Shown here piece after piece: positions 45,533 to 55,184 of a stretch of 64,000 bases of DNA. The notes under the pieces are model-generated. The model did no database searches. It was not told the DNA's origin and saw only the letters and a list, made by a program, of their open reading frames with translations. Position 1 is the first letter of the stretch; every line of letters starts with the position of its first letter. The translations under genes were made by a program, and so were the position numbers. Source of the DNA: Yersinia rohdei ATCC 43380 (lineage in GTDB: Bacteria; Pseudomonadota; Gammaproteobacteria; Enterobacterales; Enterobacteriaceae); the NCBI RefSeq assembly GCF_000173775.1, contig NZ_ACCD01000007.1:62001-126000 (forward strand), given 5' to 3'.

Positions 45533-47827
45533 TTAATTGATATTACAAAGGTAAATATGGTCACGAGGCTGACTCATATCGCAGTGATATTGGGCCGAGC
45601 CATTCTTGACGGTGATCTTTTTCAGTATGACTCCAGAATTAATAGTAAATAATCCATTCGGGTGAATGGTGTCGCCGGTTTCATTAACGACGCCACTAAC
45701 CGGTTGCCCTTTAGGATCTTTCAGAAAACCGCTATAAAGCATGTCGAGGGTAATATTTGCTTTACTAACAAATACTTGCCCTGGGTGTGCGCGAGCAATA
45801 TTGACCGGAAGTTGAATATTCATATCCATATCACCGCGGTCATGATGTGTACGAATAAAGAAACGGTCTTGGTAGCGCGGAACCGGTATGGCATAGAGAC
45901 CTCCACCGGTTATCGGATTCCCTTCGGCGTGAAAACTATATGGCACATCCGACAAATTTGGTGTTTTTATCAGTAATGCAGCACCGCTGTAACTACTGCG
46001 CCCCAGTGCCACCCCTTGTGGGCTGACGGCGAGCATGCCGCTATAGCTGATACCCCCATTGGCTATCTTATTATCGATACCCATTCGGGCAGAAATATCA
46101 CCACGGCTGCCACTGCGTTGGGCAAAAGTGCCGATACCATGAAATTTTCCGCTAGTGCTGCCATTGATGCCCAAAGCGCTGGTGCCATGATTATCGATAA
46201 ACTCTTTTTGATAACTGGCGCTGGTGCTTAACTGCTGCTGGGCATAAGCACTATTAATGCTGGCGCTGCTTTGGCGGAATGACACTGTGGTATTAAGAAA
46301 TATCCCGTAGTTATTTTGGCTGCGCCATTGCCCACCTTTTTGTACGCCAAGAGACAGGTTTAGGCCAAATTGTGGTCGCCGCCAGTCCCAACTGCTTTGA
46401 AGACGATGCTGTTGGTTATGGCTATATTGATTGAATTGATAACTGAGATGAGTCGGCCCGAACCGGCGGCTGTAAGATGCCGAAGTACTGCCAGCGTTTG
46501 GTGCGTAAATTGAAATATTGGGCGACTGATAACGCGCGACAGAAAAATGCCCTACGGCAGAATTTCCGCCATTTAAACGCAGAAAGCCGCCACTGCGTTT
46601 TTCCCCTGACATGAGGCTTAGGGTTGGTGTGATATTAAGATTAGATATACCCAGCGGGCGCGATATATTTCCTTCTGCTGCCCAGTTGTTGGCGTCGTCT
46701 TTAAGGAACGTGATATTGGTTTGGACGCTTTGTATTTCCATACTGCGGCCAAATTGTGCCAGATGACGAGCTGATTTTTTGCCGCTGGCTGTACCTTTGC
46801 CCATCGTCAGGAACCAACCATTAATGGACTGAGTACTTAAATTGCTGATGGTTTGGCTTTCCTGACTCACTACACGGCCAGTGTTATCCACCAGACGAAT
46901 ATCAACATTGTAATAGCCGCCAGGGAGTTGGTTGTAATCAATTTCATTGCGGCCAAGTTGTGCGGGAATGCGGCGGATAAGTTGGTTATCCCGATAGATT
47001 TCATAATCACCATCAACAGTGGCATATAGCACTAAACTGCCCGCTGAGGATTTATCCAGCGCTAAATAACTTTGGCTACCTAAAGTAATGAATTGGTCTA
47101 GAGCGGGGTTAATAAGGGTATGGATGCTGCCCGCACTACTATCCAGATTATTTTGTCTGCCAGCCCGCAAATAGAGTGCTTGAAAGTTCTTTTGTAGATA
47201 CCAGCTATCAATGCCCGCTTGAGTTTGTTGTTGGTATGGCAATTGATTTGCAAGCTGATACGTGTTCTTTGAACGAGTCGTGCTATAAAACCACTGTACA
47301 AAACCATAAGATTGCAGAGGTAGTCCTAGATAGTCGTTCCCACGGGCAGATATGGCACGGTAGTTTTTTGCTGTCATGCGTAGGTCAAAAGATTGGTTGT
47401 GTACCAATCCCCATGTGGTAGCTGGCATCAGATAGCGATTATTATTATTGGTGATGCTGATAACCTGATTTATTTTATCTACAGTAATGCTATGACCAGA
47501 TAGAATATAGTCACAGCCATTTTTGCATTGCACATAAGGAATTTTTGGTAGTATCTGTTCCAATAATAGAACTGACTGCTCATCAACATTGTTATTACGG
47601 TATAGTTGTTTATCGAAAGTCAGTTGTTGTTCAGTGTAAATTATTGGCCCAGGTAATGTATTTCCATCGAGTATACCTAATAACTCCATAGTGCCATTTT
47701 CTTCAATAGCTGAAAATCCTTCGGGGACTAAGTGTTCAATAGTTATATCTTTTGCATATATTGAGTTAAATGTTGAGAGTAGCAAGGGGAATAATGTAAT
47801 TATATTAATTTTTATGGTGTTTTTCAT
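45533..47827 (-). CDS. Outer-membrane fimbrial usher (CfaC/CooC/TcfC-like)
   Basis: 764 residues from the ATG at 47827 (MKNTIKINIITLFPLLL), with GGAA upstream; a GTG five codons earlier is possible. The signal peptide ends near SIYA. An N-terminal domain (VPEGFSAIEENGTMELLGIL) is followed by the plug-like region (ALDKSSAGSLVLYATVDGDYEIY). A beta-barrel rich in Ser/Asn and aromatic residues follows, and a C-terminal domain with two Cys (QYHCDMSQ, IYLCNIN). Shorter than gamma-type ushers (over 800), as expected for the alternate class. Operon order is major pilin, usher, two chaperones, minor subunit, adhesin. Confidence 0.86.
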   Translation of the reverse strand: MKNTIKINIITLFPLLLSTFNSIYAKDITIEHLVPEGFSAIEENGTMELLGILDGNTLPGPIIYTEQQLTFDKQLYRNNNVDEQSVLLLEQILPKIPYVQCKNGCDYILSGHSITVDKINQVISITNNNNRYLMPATTWGLVHNQSFDLRMTAKNYRAISARGNDYLGLPLQSYGFVQWFYSTTRSKNTYQLANQLPYQQQTQAGIDSWYLQKNFQALYLRAGRQNNLDSSAGSIHTLINPALDQFITLGSQSYLALDKSSAGSLVLYATVDGDYEIYRDNQLIRRIPAQLGRNEIDYNQLPGGYYNVDIRLVDNTGRVVSQESQTISNLSTQSINGWFLTMGKGTASGKKSARHLAQFGRSMEIQSVQTNITFLKDDANNWAAEGNISRPLGISNLNITPTLSLMSGEKRSGGFLRLNGGNSAVGHFSVARYQSPNISIYAPNAGSTSASYSRRFGPTHLSYQFNQYSHNQQHRLQSSWDWRRPQFGLNLSLGVQKGGQWRSQNNYGIFLNTTVSFRQSSASINSAYAQQQLSTSASYQKEFIDNHGTSALGINGSTSGKFHGIGTFAQRSGSRGDISARMGIDNKIANGGISYSGMLAVSPQGVALGRSSYSGAALLIKTPNLSDVPYSFHAEGNPITGGGLYAIPVPRYQDRFFIRTHHDRGDMDMNIQLPVNIARAHPGQVFVSKANITLDMLYSGFLKDPKGQPVSGVVNETGDTIHPNGLFTINSGVILKKITVKNGSAQYHCDMSQPRDHIYLCNIN

Positions 47828-47898
47828 TGGATTCCATTCCACTATTAATTATTTTTTATAGAAATAGATTTCCTCAGACGAATATATTTTACGAATTG

Positions 47899-47970
47899 AT
47901 GGTTTCCATTAAACCATGATGTTATATATTTAGGTCAAAGGACAATGCAGCCAGGAATTTTGTCCTGACC
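47899..47970 (-). promoter_or_regulatory. Hairpins between major pilin and usher genes
   Basis: Two stems lie in the 185-base gap: GGTC(AA)AGGACAA / TTGTCCTGACC (47933-47970, with a bulge) and ATGGTTT / AAACCAT (47899-47917). Neither has a T run, so they look more like mRNA processing or stabilising structures than terminators. They may set a high pilin-to-usher ratio. Confidence 0.5.
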
Positions 47971-48012
47971 GCATAGGTTAATTCAACTGATATATACTAT
48001 GTCGGTATGTAA

Positions 48013-48498
48013 TTAAACTTCATCTTCGATAGCTAGTTGAAGCGTCCCTGTGTAGGTTTCGCCGGATAAGGCTTCTGCGGGTTTTTTCGCTTTTATGGTT
48101 AATGCACCATTTATCTCATTGCTAGCGTCTAAGGCAAAAGTTTTCCCTGCCTCATTTAAATCTATTCGCCCTAAACGTACGACAACATCATCAAATGTTT
48201 TTATTTCGCCACTGGCATCGCCTTCCAGAACTAGCGGTGATCTGAGTTTAATATTGACTTTAGCCCCCGTATTACTTGCTATAGTTACATTCTCGGCATA
48301 TTCATACATTCCATTGTTATCAGTATAGTTATATTCTAGCGAGATATTATTAAGAGCATCACCATTACTTTTTTTCATAGTGATTGCACCATTTACTTCT
48401 GCTGTAACTGATATGTCTTTATTGACCGGTTGTGCGGAAACAACGGTGCTACAGGCTAATGCTGCTACGGTCATAATAGATAATAGAGTCTTTTTCAT
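48013..48498 (-). CDS. Major fimbrial subunit, CS1/CFA-I type
   Basis: 161 residues with a signal peptide ending TVVSA (about residue 22). The mature protein begins QPVNKDISVTAEVNGAITMK, close to the pattern of CS1-type pilins (VEKNI.VTA.VDP in CFA/I CfaB). It lacks Cys, also typical of this class, and ends SGETYTGTLQLAIEDEV with alternating hydrophobic residues. It is the first gene of the operon, separated from the usher by a gap with hairpins, as usual for the most abundant subunit. Confidence 0.85.
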   Translation of the reverse strand: MKKTLLSIMTVAALACSTVVSAQPVNKDISVTAEVNGAITMKKSNGDALNNISLEYNYTDNNGMYEYAENVTIASNTGAKVNIKLRSPLVLEGDASGEIKTFDDVVVRLGRIDLNEAGKTFALDASNEINGALTIKAKKPAEALSGETYTGTLQLAIEDEV

Positions 48499-48852
48499 CT
48501 TAGATACCTAGTCGTCCTTTGTATGAAATACTATTCTAAATTAATAGGGTTTATTTACTCTGGTAGTACTTGTGGATTATATAATAACGATAACGAGGGT
48601 GTTAACATGGTCGTATAAATGCTATCCACAAGGCGAGGAAACAGTAACATGTCAGATAGAGGTGGTTCAATAATGATTCAACCCAATTAAGGAAAGGAAA
48701 TAACTTAAAATTAGTAACCGAATAAATATCTGGTTGATATTTTAATTTTTATTATATCTCTGGCTAATGCTTATTTTAATTATCAATAAATTTGTCTGAA
48801 ATACTTATTATATTCGTTGCACGCTGTGTTGTGAAAATCTATTTTTATTTCT
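48499..48852. other. AT-rich intergenic region upstream of the fimbrial operon
   Basis: Together with the Pho-box segment this forms a gap of about 490 bases between the divergent fimbrial operon and ugpB. It is strongly AT-rich (for example the run around 48720-48800), as expected for an H-NS-silenced fimbrial promoter. No gene was found. An imperfect dyad GGTT..AAT..ATT..AACC lies near 48663-48682. No specific promoter is called. Confidence 0.5.
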
Positions 48853-48905
48853 TTGTCATGTTTCTGTCATGTGAAGGTTATATTTCTGTCATGAAAGGGT
48901 GTCAT
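48853..48905 (+). promoter_or_regulatory. Pho boxes upstream of ugpB
   Basis: TTGTCAT at 48853 and CTGTCAT at 48864 form a near-perfect 18-base Pho box (7-base repeats 11 bases apart). A degenerate AGGTTAT at 48875 and a perfect CTGTCAT at 48886 continue the same 11-base phase, and GTGTCAT follows at 48899. PhoB activation of the ugp operon in phosphate starvation is known in E. coli. The boxes lie about 90-140 bases before the ugpB start. Confidence 0.88.
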
Positions 48906-48991
48906 GTTTGCTTGCGAACAAAAAATGATTCATTTCGCTCACTGTAAGAGTTAATTGAGGTGAGCTAGACAGATTTATTCAGGGGCCAGAT

Positions 48992-50311
48992 ATGTTTAAC
49001 AACACTATTCGTAAAACGTCGATTTGTCTCGCGCTGACCTTGGCCTTTAGCGCCAATGCCATGGCGGTAACTGAAATTCCTTTCTGGCATTCAATGGAAG
49101 GTGAATTAGGTAAAGAGGTCGATTCACTAGCGGATCGTTTTAATCAATCTCATACTGATTATAAGATTGTGCCGGTCTATAAAGGTAACTACGAACAAAG
49201 TCTGGCGGCAGGTATTGCTGCCTTCCGCTCAGGGAAAGCCCCGGCTATTTTGCAAGTATATGAAGTGGGTACCGCGACCATGATGGCCAGTAAGGCTATC
49301 AAGCCGGTATTCCAGGTATTTAAAGATGCCAATATTAATTTTGATGAATCGGTCTTTGTGCCGACAGTGGCGGGATATTATACGGATGCCAAAACAGGCC
49401 ACTTATTATCTCAGCCATTTAACAGTTCTACCCCGGTGCTGTATTACAATAAAGATGCTTTCAAGAAAGCGGGCTTAAACCCCGATCAGCCGCCTAAAAC
49501 CTGGCAAGAATTGGCTGAAGATACTGCTAAATTACGGGCTGCGGGCTCAAGTTGTGGCTATGCCAGCGGCTGGCAGGGCTGGATCCAAATTGAAAACTTC
49601 AGTGCTTGGCATGGTCAGCCAATCGCTAGCAATAATAATGGTTTTGATGGCACAGAGGCGGTGTTGGAATTCAATAAACCATTGCAAGTGAAGCATATTC
49701 AATTGCTGTCTGATATGAACAAGAAAGGTGATTTCACCTATTTTGGCCGCAAAGATGAATCAACTGCCAAGTTCTATAATGGTGACTGCGCTATTACCAC
49801 TGCCTCTTCTGGTTCCCTCGCCGATATTCGCCATTACGCCAAGTTTAATTATGGTGTCGGCATGATGCCTTATGATGCTGATGCTAAAAATGCACCACAA
49901 AACGCCATTATTGGTGGGGCCAGCCTGTGGGTGATGGACGGTAAAGATAAAGATACTTATAAGGGCGTGGCGGAATTCCTACAATATTTGGCCCAGCCGG
50001 AAATTGCCGCAGAATGGCACCAAAAAACCGGTTACCTGCCCATCACCACTGCCGCTTATGAGCTGACCAAGCAGCAAGGTTTCTATGAGAAAAACCCAGG
50101 TGCTGATGTGGCGACCCGCCAAATGCTGAATAAGCCGCCATTGCCTTATACCAAGGGTTTACGTCTGGGGAATATGCCACAGATTCGTACTGTGGTAGAC
50201 GAAGAGCTGGAAGGGGTGTGGACGGGTAAGAAAACCCCTCAAGAAGCGCTAGATTCAGCTGTGACGCGGGGTGACGTGCTGCTACGTCGCTTCGAACAGG
50301 CCAACAAATAA
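48992..50311 (+). CDS. ugpB: sn-Glycerol-3-phosphate-binding periplasmic protein UgpB
   Basis: 439 residues (E. coli 438) with a signal peptide ending NAMA (about residue 25). The mature protein begins [20 protein letters not shown] and carries [19 protein letters not shown], typical of UgpB. It binds glycerol-3-phosphate and glycerophosphodiesters for import by UgpAEC. First gene of ugpBAECQ, downstream of Pho boxes. Confidence 0.97.
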   Translation: MFNNTIRKTSICLALTLAFSANAMAVTEIPFWHSMEGELGKEVDSLADRFNQSHTDYKIVPVYKGNYEQSLAAGIAAFRSGKAPAILQVYEVGTATMMASKAIKPVFQVFKDANINFDESVFVPTVAGYYTDAKTGHLLSQPFNSSTPVLYYNKDAFKKAGLNPDQPPKTWQELAEDTAKLRAAGSSCGYASGWQGWIQIENFSAWHGQPIASNNNGFDGTEAVLEFNKPLQVKHIQLLSDMNKKGDFTYFGRKDESTAKFYNGDCAITTASSGSLADIRHYAKFNYGVGMMPYDADAKNAPQNAIIGGASLWVMDGKDKDTYKGVAEFLQYLAQPEIAAEWHQKTGYLPITTAAYELTKQQGFYEKNPGADVATRQMLNKPPLPYTKGLRLGNMPQIRTVVDEELEGVWTGKKTPQEALDSAVTRGDVLLRRFEQANK

Positions 50312-50327
50312 CGTTATTTGGCTATCT

Positions 50328-50393
50328 TAGGTGCCGGTTTGGCATGGCGGTTCGCGCCACCAAACTGGCAGTATCTGTCATGCCAAAGAGTTT
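50328..50393 (+). promoter_or_regulatory. Alternative hairpins between ugpB and ugpA
   Basis: GCCGGTTTGG pairs with CCAAACTGGC (one G-U), while the overlapping TTTGGCATG pairs with CATGCCAAA further downstream. The two stems are mutually exclusive. There is no T run. They probably protect the ugpB message or reduce downstream expression; this is inference. Confidence 0.45.
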
Positions 50394-50418
50394 TGTGCTT
50401 CGATAAGCGGTTAATTTT

Positions 50419-51306
50419 ATGTCATCTTCCCGTCCCGGTTTTTCCTGTAGTTGGTTGCCTTACTTGCTGGTTTTACCCCAACTTGCCATTACGGCTGTTT
50501 TCTTTCTCTGGCCTGCTGCTGAAGCGCTGTGGTATTCGGTGCAAATGCTGGACCCCTTCGGCCTCTCCAGCAAATTTGTTGGGCTGAGTAACTTTATTCA
50601 GCTCTTTCAGGATGAATATTATTTAGCATCATTTTACACCACGTTGATTTTCAGCTCTTTGGTGGCGGGGATCGGTTTGGTTGTGTCGTTATTTCTGGCG
50701 GCGATGGTGGATTACGTTTTGCGTGGCAGTCGTCTCTATCAAACATTAATGATTTTACCTTATGCCGTGGCTCCTGCGGTGGCGGCGGTGTTATGGATAT
50801 TCTTATTCAGCCCGGGGCTGGGGTTAATAACCCATTTTCTTGCCACCCTGGGTTACAACTGGAACCACGCCCAGAACAGCGGGCAGGCGATGTTTCTGGT
50901 GGTGTTGGCTTCGGTATGGAAGCAAATCAGTTATAACTTCTTATTTTTCTTCGCTGCACTGCAATCCATCCCACGTTCCTTGGTGGAGGCCGCCGCTATT
51001 GATGGTGCCGGGCCGGTCCGCCGCTTCTTCAATTTGGCTTTGCCACTGATTTCGCCAGTGAGTTTCTTCCTGCTGGTGGTGAATTTGGTTTATGCCTTTT
51101 TCGATACTTTCCCAGTCATTGATGCAGCGACAGGGGGGGGCCCGATGCAGTCCACGACCACGCTGATTTATAAAATTTACCGTGAAGGTTTTGCCGGGCT
51201 GGATTTATCCAGTTCCGCGGCCCAGTCGGTGGTGTTGATGTTGCTGGTGATTGGCTTGACGGTTATCCAGTTCCGCTTTGTTGAGCGTAAGGTTCGTTAC
51301 CAATGA
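50419..51306 (+). CDS. ugpA: Glycerol-3-phosphate ABC transporter permease UgpA
   Basis: A 295-residue permease, same length as E. coli, with six membrane segments. The EAA loop reads [21 protein letters not shown] and contacts UgpC. It pairs with UgpE to form the channel. It lies 107 bases after ugpB behind a structured gap and overlaps ugpE by 4 bases (ATGA). Confidence 0.97.
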   Translation: MSSSRPGFSCSWLPYLLVLPQLAITAVFFLWPAAEALWYSVQMLDPFGLSSKFVGLSNFIQLFQDEYYLASFYTTLIFSSLVAGIGLVVSLFLAAMVDYVLRGSRLYQTLMILPYAVAPAVAAVLWIFLFSPGLGLITHFLATLGYNWNHAQNSGQAMFLVVLASVWKQISYNFLFFFAALQSIPRSLVEAAAIDGAGPVRRFFNLALPLISPVSFFLLVVNLVYAFFDTFPVIDAATGGGPMQSTTTLIYKIYREGFAGLDLSSSAAQSVVLMLLVIGLTVIQFRFVERKVRYQ

Positions 51307-52148
51307 TTGAGAATCGTCGAGGGCTGGATATTTTTTGCCATGTGATGCTGATTATCGGCGTGCTGCTGATTCTGTTTCCGCTGTATGTGGCTTTTGTTGC
51401 GGCGTCACTGGATGACACCCAGGTTTTTCAAGTGCCGATGACCTTAATCCCGGGCTCTCATTTATGGCACAACATCAGCCAAATCTGGCACGCCGGAGTG
51501 GGCAATAACAGCGCACCTTTCGGGCTGATGCTGTTTAACAGTTTTGTGATGGCACTGGCGATCACCGTCGGCAAAATCACGGTTTCGATGTTGTCGGCCT
51601 ATGCCATTGTTTACTTCCGCTTCCCGCTGAGGAATCTGTTTTTCTGGTTGATTTTCCTTACGTTGATGTTGCCAGTAGAAGTCAGAATTTTCCCTACTAT
51701 TCAGGTGATTGCGAACCTTAATATGCTAGATAGCTATACCGGCTTGACCCTGCCGCTGATGGCGTCAGCTACCGCGACTTTCTTATTCCGCCAGTTCTTT
51801 ATGACTCTGCCGGATGAGTTATTAGAAGCCGCGCGTATTGATGGTGCCGGTGCCATGCGTTTTTTCTGGGATATCGTCTTGCCGCTCTCAAAAACCAATT
51901 TGGCCGCCCTGTTTGTTATCACGTTTATCTATGGCTGGAACCAATATCTCTGGCCAATCCTGATAACCAGTGATGCATCTATGGGAACGGCGGTGGCGGG
52001 AATAAGAAGCATGATTTCTAGCTCTGGCGCACCAACTCAATGGAATCAGGTGATGGCGGCGATGATCCTAACGTTAATTCCACCGGTTGCGGTGGTTCTT
52101 TTGATGCAGCGGTGGTTTGTCCGCGGCCTGGTAGACAGTGAGAAGTAA
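51303..52148 (+). CDS. ugpE: Glycerol-3-phosphate ABC transporter permease UgpE
   Basis: 281 residues, same length as E. coli, with six membrane segments. The EAA loop [21 protein letters not shown] is at about residues 174-194. It starts in the ATGA overlap with ugpA; ugpC follows after 6 bases. Confidence 0.97.
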   Translation: MIENRRGLDIFCHVMLIIGVLLILFPLYVAFVAASLDDTQVFQVPMTLIPGSHLWHNISQIWHAGVGNNSAPFGLMLFNSFVMALAITVGKITVSMLSAYAIVYFRFPLRNLFFWLIFLTLMLPVEVRIFPTIQVIANLNMLDSYTGLTLPLMASATATFLFRQFFMTLPDELLEAARIDGAGAMRFFWDIVLPLSKTNLAALFVITFIYGWNQYLWPILITSDASMGTAVAGIRSMISSSGAPTQWNQVMAAMILTLIPPVAVVLLMQRWFVRGLVDSEK

Positions 52149-52154
52149 TCTTAT

Positions 52155-53228
52155 ATGGCATGTTTAAAGCTTCAGGCAGTAACCAAATCCTATGACGGCA
52201 TTACGCCGGTGATTAAACAGATTGATTTAGATGTTGCCGACGGTGAATTCATCGTGATGGTGGGCCCGTCCGGTTGTGGTAAATCAACACTGCTGCGTAT
52301 GGTTGCGGGGTTAGAGCGCACCTCCAGTGGGGATATTTATATTGATAATCAGCGGGTAACTGATTTAGAACCCAAAGACCGTGGCATTGCGATGGTTTTT
52401 CAAAATTATGCGCTCTATCCCCATATGAGTGTGTTTGACAACATGGCTTATGGTCTGAAAATTCGTGGTTTTGGCAAAGAACACATCCGCCAGCGTGTTG
52501 ATGAAGCAGCCCGAATTTTGGAGCTGCAACCGCTGCTCAAACGTAAGCCGCGCGAGTTATCTGGCGGCCAGCGCCAGCGGGTGGCTATGGGCCGAGCCAT
52601 TGTACGCGAACCCGCAGTATTCCTGTTTGATGAGCCACTTTCCAATCTGGATGCCAAACTTCGGGTGCAAATGCGCCTTGAATTGCAACAACTGCATCGG
52701 CGGCTGAAAACCACCAGTTTATATGTGACTCATGATCAAGTTGAGGCCATGACCCTCGCCCAGCGGGTGATTGTGATGAATAAAGGTGTGGCGGAGCAAA
52801 TTGGCACGCCAAGTGAAGTTTACCAAAGGCCGGCTACGGTATTTGTCGCCAGTTTTATTGGCTCACCGGCGATGAATTTGTTCGCCGGTACTCTGAGCTC
52901 GGATGGGCGCACCTTTATTTTATCTGACGGTATGGTACTGGCGTTGGAGGTTCCTCGACCACAATGGGCCTCGCGGCGCTTGACCCTGGGTATCCGCCCG
53001 GAGCATATTCAGCAAACAACTTCAGCGCTGGGGGTGCCAATGACGTTATTAACCCTGGAGTTATTAGGGGCGGATAATCTGGCTCATGGGCAGTGGGGCG
53101 GGCAGAGTGTTATTGTCCGGTTATCTCATGAAGAAATGCCGGTGGCGGGAACTGAGCTGCATCTATCATTGCCATCAGCGGCGCTGCACTTTTTTGATTC
53201 AGAAAGCGGATTACGGATGGAATCATGA
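52155..53228 (+). CDS. ugpC: Glycerol-3-phosphate ABC transporter ATPase UgpC
   Basis: 357 residues (E. coli 356), a MalK/UgpC-type ATPase. Walker A is GPSGCGKST (about 37-45), the signature is [14 protein letters not shown], Walker B is [13 protein letters not shown]-terminal regulatory OB-type domain (about 240-357) contains [11 protein letters not shown]. The stop overlaps ugpQ by 4 bases. Confidence 0.97.
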   Translation: MACLKLQAVTKSYDGITPVIKQIDLDVADGEFIVMVGPSGCGKSTLLRMVAGLERTSSGDIYIDNQRVTDLEPKDRGIAMVFQNYALYPHMSVFDNMAYGLKIRGFGKEHIRQRVDEAARILELQPLLKRKPRELSGGQRQRVAMGRAIVREPAVFLFDEPLSNLDAKLRVQMRLELQQLHRRLKTTSLYVTHDQVEAMTLAQRVIVMNKGVAEQIGTPSEVYQRPATVFVASFIGSPAMNLFAGTLSSDGRTFILSDGMVLALEVPRPQWASRRLTLGIRPEHIQQTTSALGVPMTLLTLELLGADNLAHGQWGGQSVIVRLSHEEMPVAGTELHLSLPSAALHFFDSESGLRMES

Positions 53229-53977
53229 GTAAAAACTGGCCTTATCCGGCAATTGTTGCCCATCGTGGTGGCGGTTCACTCGCACCGGAAAATACATTGG
53301 CGGCTATTGATGTTGGCGCACATCACGGGCATAAAATGATTGAGTTTGACGCCAAGTTATCGCAAGACGGCCAGATATTTCTCCTCCATGACGACACACT
53401 GGAGCGCACCAGTAATGGCTGGGGTGTGGCGGGTGATTTGCCCTGGGAAAAACTGATTCAGCTTGATGCTGGCGATTGGTACAGCACCGCTTTTCGTCAT
53501 GAGCGCTTACCCCTGCTTTCAGAGGTTGCAGCTCGTTGTGCCCAGTATGGCATCGCTGCGAATATTGAAATTAAGCCGACCACGGGGACTGAAATTCCTA
53601 CTGGACGGGCTGTTGCGCTGGCGGCCCGCACCTTGTGGCAAGACCAGGCGATACCGCCGTTATTGTCGTCTTTTTCATTTGAGGCGCTGGCCGCCGCACA
53701 ACAGGCGGCACCTGAGCTACCGCGCGGCCTGTTACTGGATAAATGGGATGAAAATTGGCAGGTGATGACGCGTCAGCTGGCTTGTGTCTCTTTGCATATT
53801 AATCACAAGCAACTGACGGCAGGGCGGGTAGCATTACTCAAAGCCGCTGGATTGCGTATTTTGGTTTATACCGTGAATCAACCTGACAGAGCGCGGGAAT
53901 TGTTAAATTGGGGCGTTGACTGTATCTGCACTGACCGTATAGATTTAATTGGTGCAGATTTCCATCTTCGTACTTGA
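53225..53977 (+). CDS. ugpQ: Cytoplasmic glycerophosphodiester phosphodiesterase UgpQ
   Basis: 250 residues (E. coli 247), GDPD family without a signal peptide, unlike GlpQ at 17556-18680. The active-site segment is [17 protein letters not shown], and [23 protein letters not shown] supplies metal ligands. It hydrolyses diesters as they are imported by UgpBAEC, releasing glycerol-3-phosphate. In E. coli ggt follows; here a repeat and an AEC transporter gene follow. Confidence 0.96.
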   Translation: MSKNWPYPAIVAHRGGGSLAPENTLAAIDVGAHHGHKMIEFDAKLSQDGQIFLLHDDTLERTSNGWGVAGDLPWEKLIQLDAGDWYSTAFRHERLPLLSEVAARCAQYGIAANIEIKPTTGTEIPTGRAVALAARTLWQDQAIPPLLSSFSFEALAAAQQAAPELPRGLLLDKWDENWQVMTRQLACVSLHINHKQLTAGRVALLKAAGLRILVYTVNQPDRARELLNWGVDCICTDRIDLIGADFHLRT

Positions 53978-54090
53978 AGTCACCGAGGTGTTAGTCTGAT
54001 TCACTTACCCGAATCATATTCTTGAGTATGTTTATCGGGATTCGTTCATTTGCTGCCTACCTGTAACTCCAATGACTTTGGTATAAATAA
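53976..54090. repeat. Dispersed short intergenic repeat, copy C
   Basis: Contains TCACTTACCCGAATCA, TCTTGAGTATGTTTATCGGG and CTGTAACTCCAATGACTTTG in the order of copy A, between ugpQ and the AEC transporter gene. Part of it is open in frame with the transporter but is not coding. Boundaries are approximate. Confidence 0.62.
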
Positions 54091-54163
54091 AACGGAACAC
54101 AGCACCGGTCAGCCATTGTTACCTTTACGGGCTGACCTGGCCCAGTTTGACAGGATGTTAACC

Positions 54164-55120
54164 ATGCCCGTCTTTATTCTTTCGCTCTGGCACCAGATTG
54201 TGTTGTCGTCACCGCTCTTTATTTTGCTCGCGCTGGGGTACTGTCTGGTGCGATTTGGTCAATGGCCATCCACCATCACCGACGGCCTAACCCGCTTTGT
54301 TTTCTCCCTGGCTTTACCCGCCATGCTGTTCCGTATGATGTGTGATTTCTCCGAGCGCCCGGCGGTTGATGCTCGTCTGCTCATTGCCTTTTTTGGTAGC
54401 TGCCTGGTGGTATTTGTTATCGGGCGCATTGTTGCTAGTCGAGTTTTTCATCTGGATGGCGTGTCTGGCTCGGTATTTGCCCTTGGTGGCATTTTCTCCA
54501 ATAACGTGATGCTGGGGCTGCCGATTGCTACGCTCATGCTGGGGGAGAAATCTATCCCGGCAGTGGCATTGGTGCTGGTATTTAATGGCCTGATTTTATG
54601 GACATTAGTGACGGTTTCGGTGGAGTGGGCGCGCAATGGCTCACCCACCTTGGCAGGGTTTGCAAAAACGGCGCGCAGTGTGCTGACCAACCCGCTGATT
54701 ATTGGGATTATCTCGGGTACTTTATTCAGTTTAACGGGTTGGCAATTGCCGCAATTTATCGACCAGCCGGTCACCATGCTAGGGCAAGTCGCCCCGCCGT
54801 TATCTTTAATCGTGCTGGGAATGGGGTTGGCAGAATACCGAGTGACCGAGGGGTGGAAAATCAGCAGCGCCATGTGCTGCATGAAATTAATTGTACAGCC
54901 GATGGTGATATGGGCGCTGGCATGGGCCATGAATCTCCCGGCATTGGAAACCCAGGTGGTAGTATTGCTCGGCTCAATGGCAACTGGGGTGAATGTTTAT
55001 CTGATGTCGCGCCAATTTAAAGCGCTGACCGGCCCCGCCGCCGCTAGTTTGGTGATGTCCACGGTGCTGGCAGCAGTAACAACCCCACTGATCCTGACGA
55101 TTATTGGCGTGGGGATATAA
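54164..55120 (+). CDS. AEC-family (auxin efflux carrier type) transporter
   Basis: 318 residues from the ATG at 54164 (MPVFILSLWHQIVLSSPLFI), with AGGA 8 bases upstream. The frame is open another 38 codons but that part lies in repeat C. About ten membrane segments in two halves, with the half-joining LGEKSIPAVALVLVFNGLILW and the second-half blocks NPLIIGIISG and GMGLAEYRVTEGW typical of AEC/malonate-transporter-type permeases. The substrate is not predictable. It is not part of the E. coli ugp or met loci. Codon usage looks like that of its neighbours. Confidence 0.85.
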   Translation: MPVFILSLWHQIVLSSPLFILLALGYCLVRFGQWPSTITDGLTRFVFSLALPAMLFRMMCDFSERPAVDARLLIAFFGSCLVVFVIGRIVASRVFHLDGVSGSVFALGGIFSNNVMLGLPIATLMLGEKSIPAVALVLVFNGLILWTLVTVSVEWARNGSPTLAGFAKTARSVLTNPLIIGIISGTLFSLTGWQLPQFIDQPVTMLGQVAPPLSLIVLGMGLAEYRVTEGWKISSAMCCMKLIVQPMVIWALAWAMNLPALETQVVVLLGSMATGVNVYLMSRQFKALTGPAAASLVMSTVLAAVTTPLILTIIGVGI

Positions 55121-55160
55121 CTTCAGTCATACCAAATCGGCATGAATGAATTGGTTTGGG

Positions 55161-55184
55161 TGGTTTACATCCAGATGTAAACCA
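55161..55184. promoter_or_regulatory. 24-base palindrome upstream of yigM (BirA-like half-sites)
   Basis: TGGTTTACATC-CA-GATGTAAACCA is a perfect 11-base inverted repeat with a 2-base centre, about 70 bases before the yigM start. Its arms contain GGTTTACA and TGTAAACC, the two half-sites of the biotin operator. They are in the reverse order and much closer together than the classical TTGTAAACC-N15-GGTTTACAA. It could be an operator or the hairpin ending the AEC transcript. Confidence 0.5.

Noticed and set aside
54050-54163. N-terminal extension of the AEC transporter gene (38 codons)
   Set aside because: The codons fall in intergenic repeat C and have no ribosome-binding site; the ATG at 54164 has AGGA at good spacing and starts the first membrane segment.
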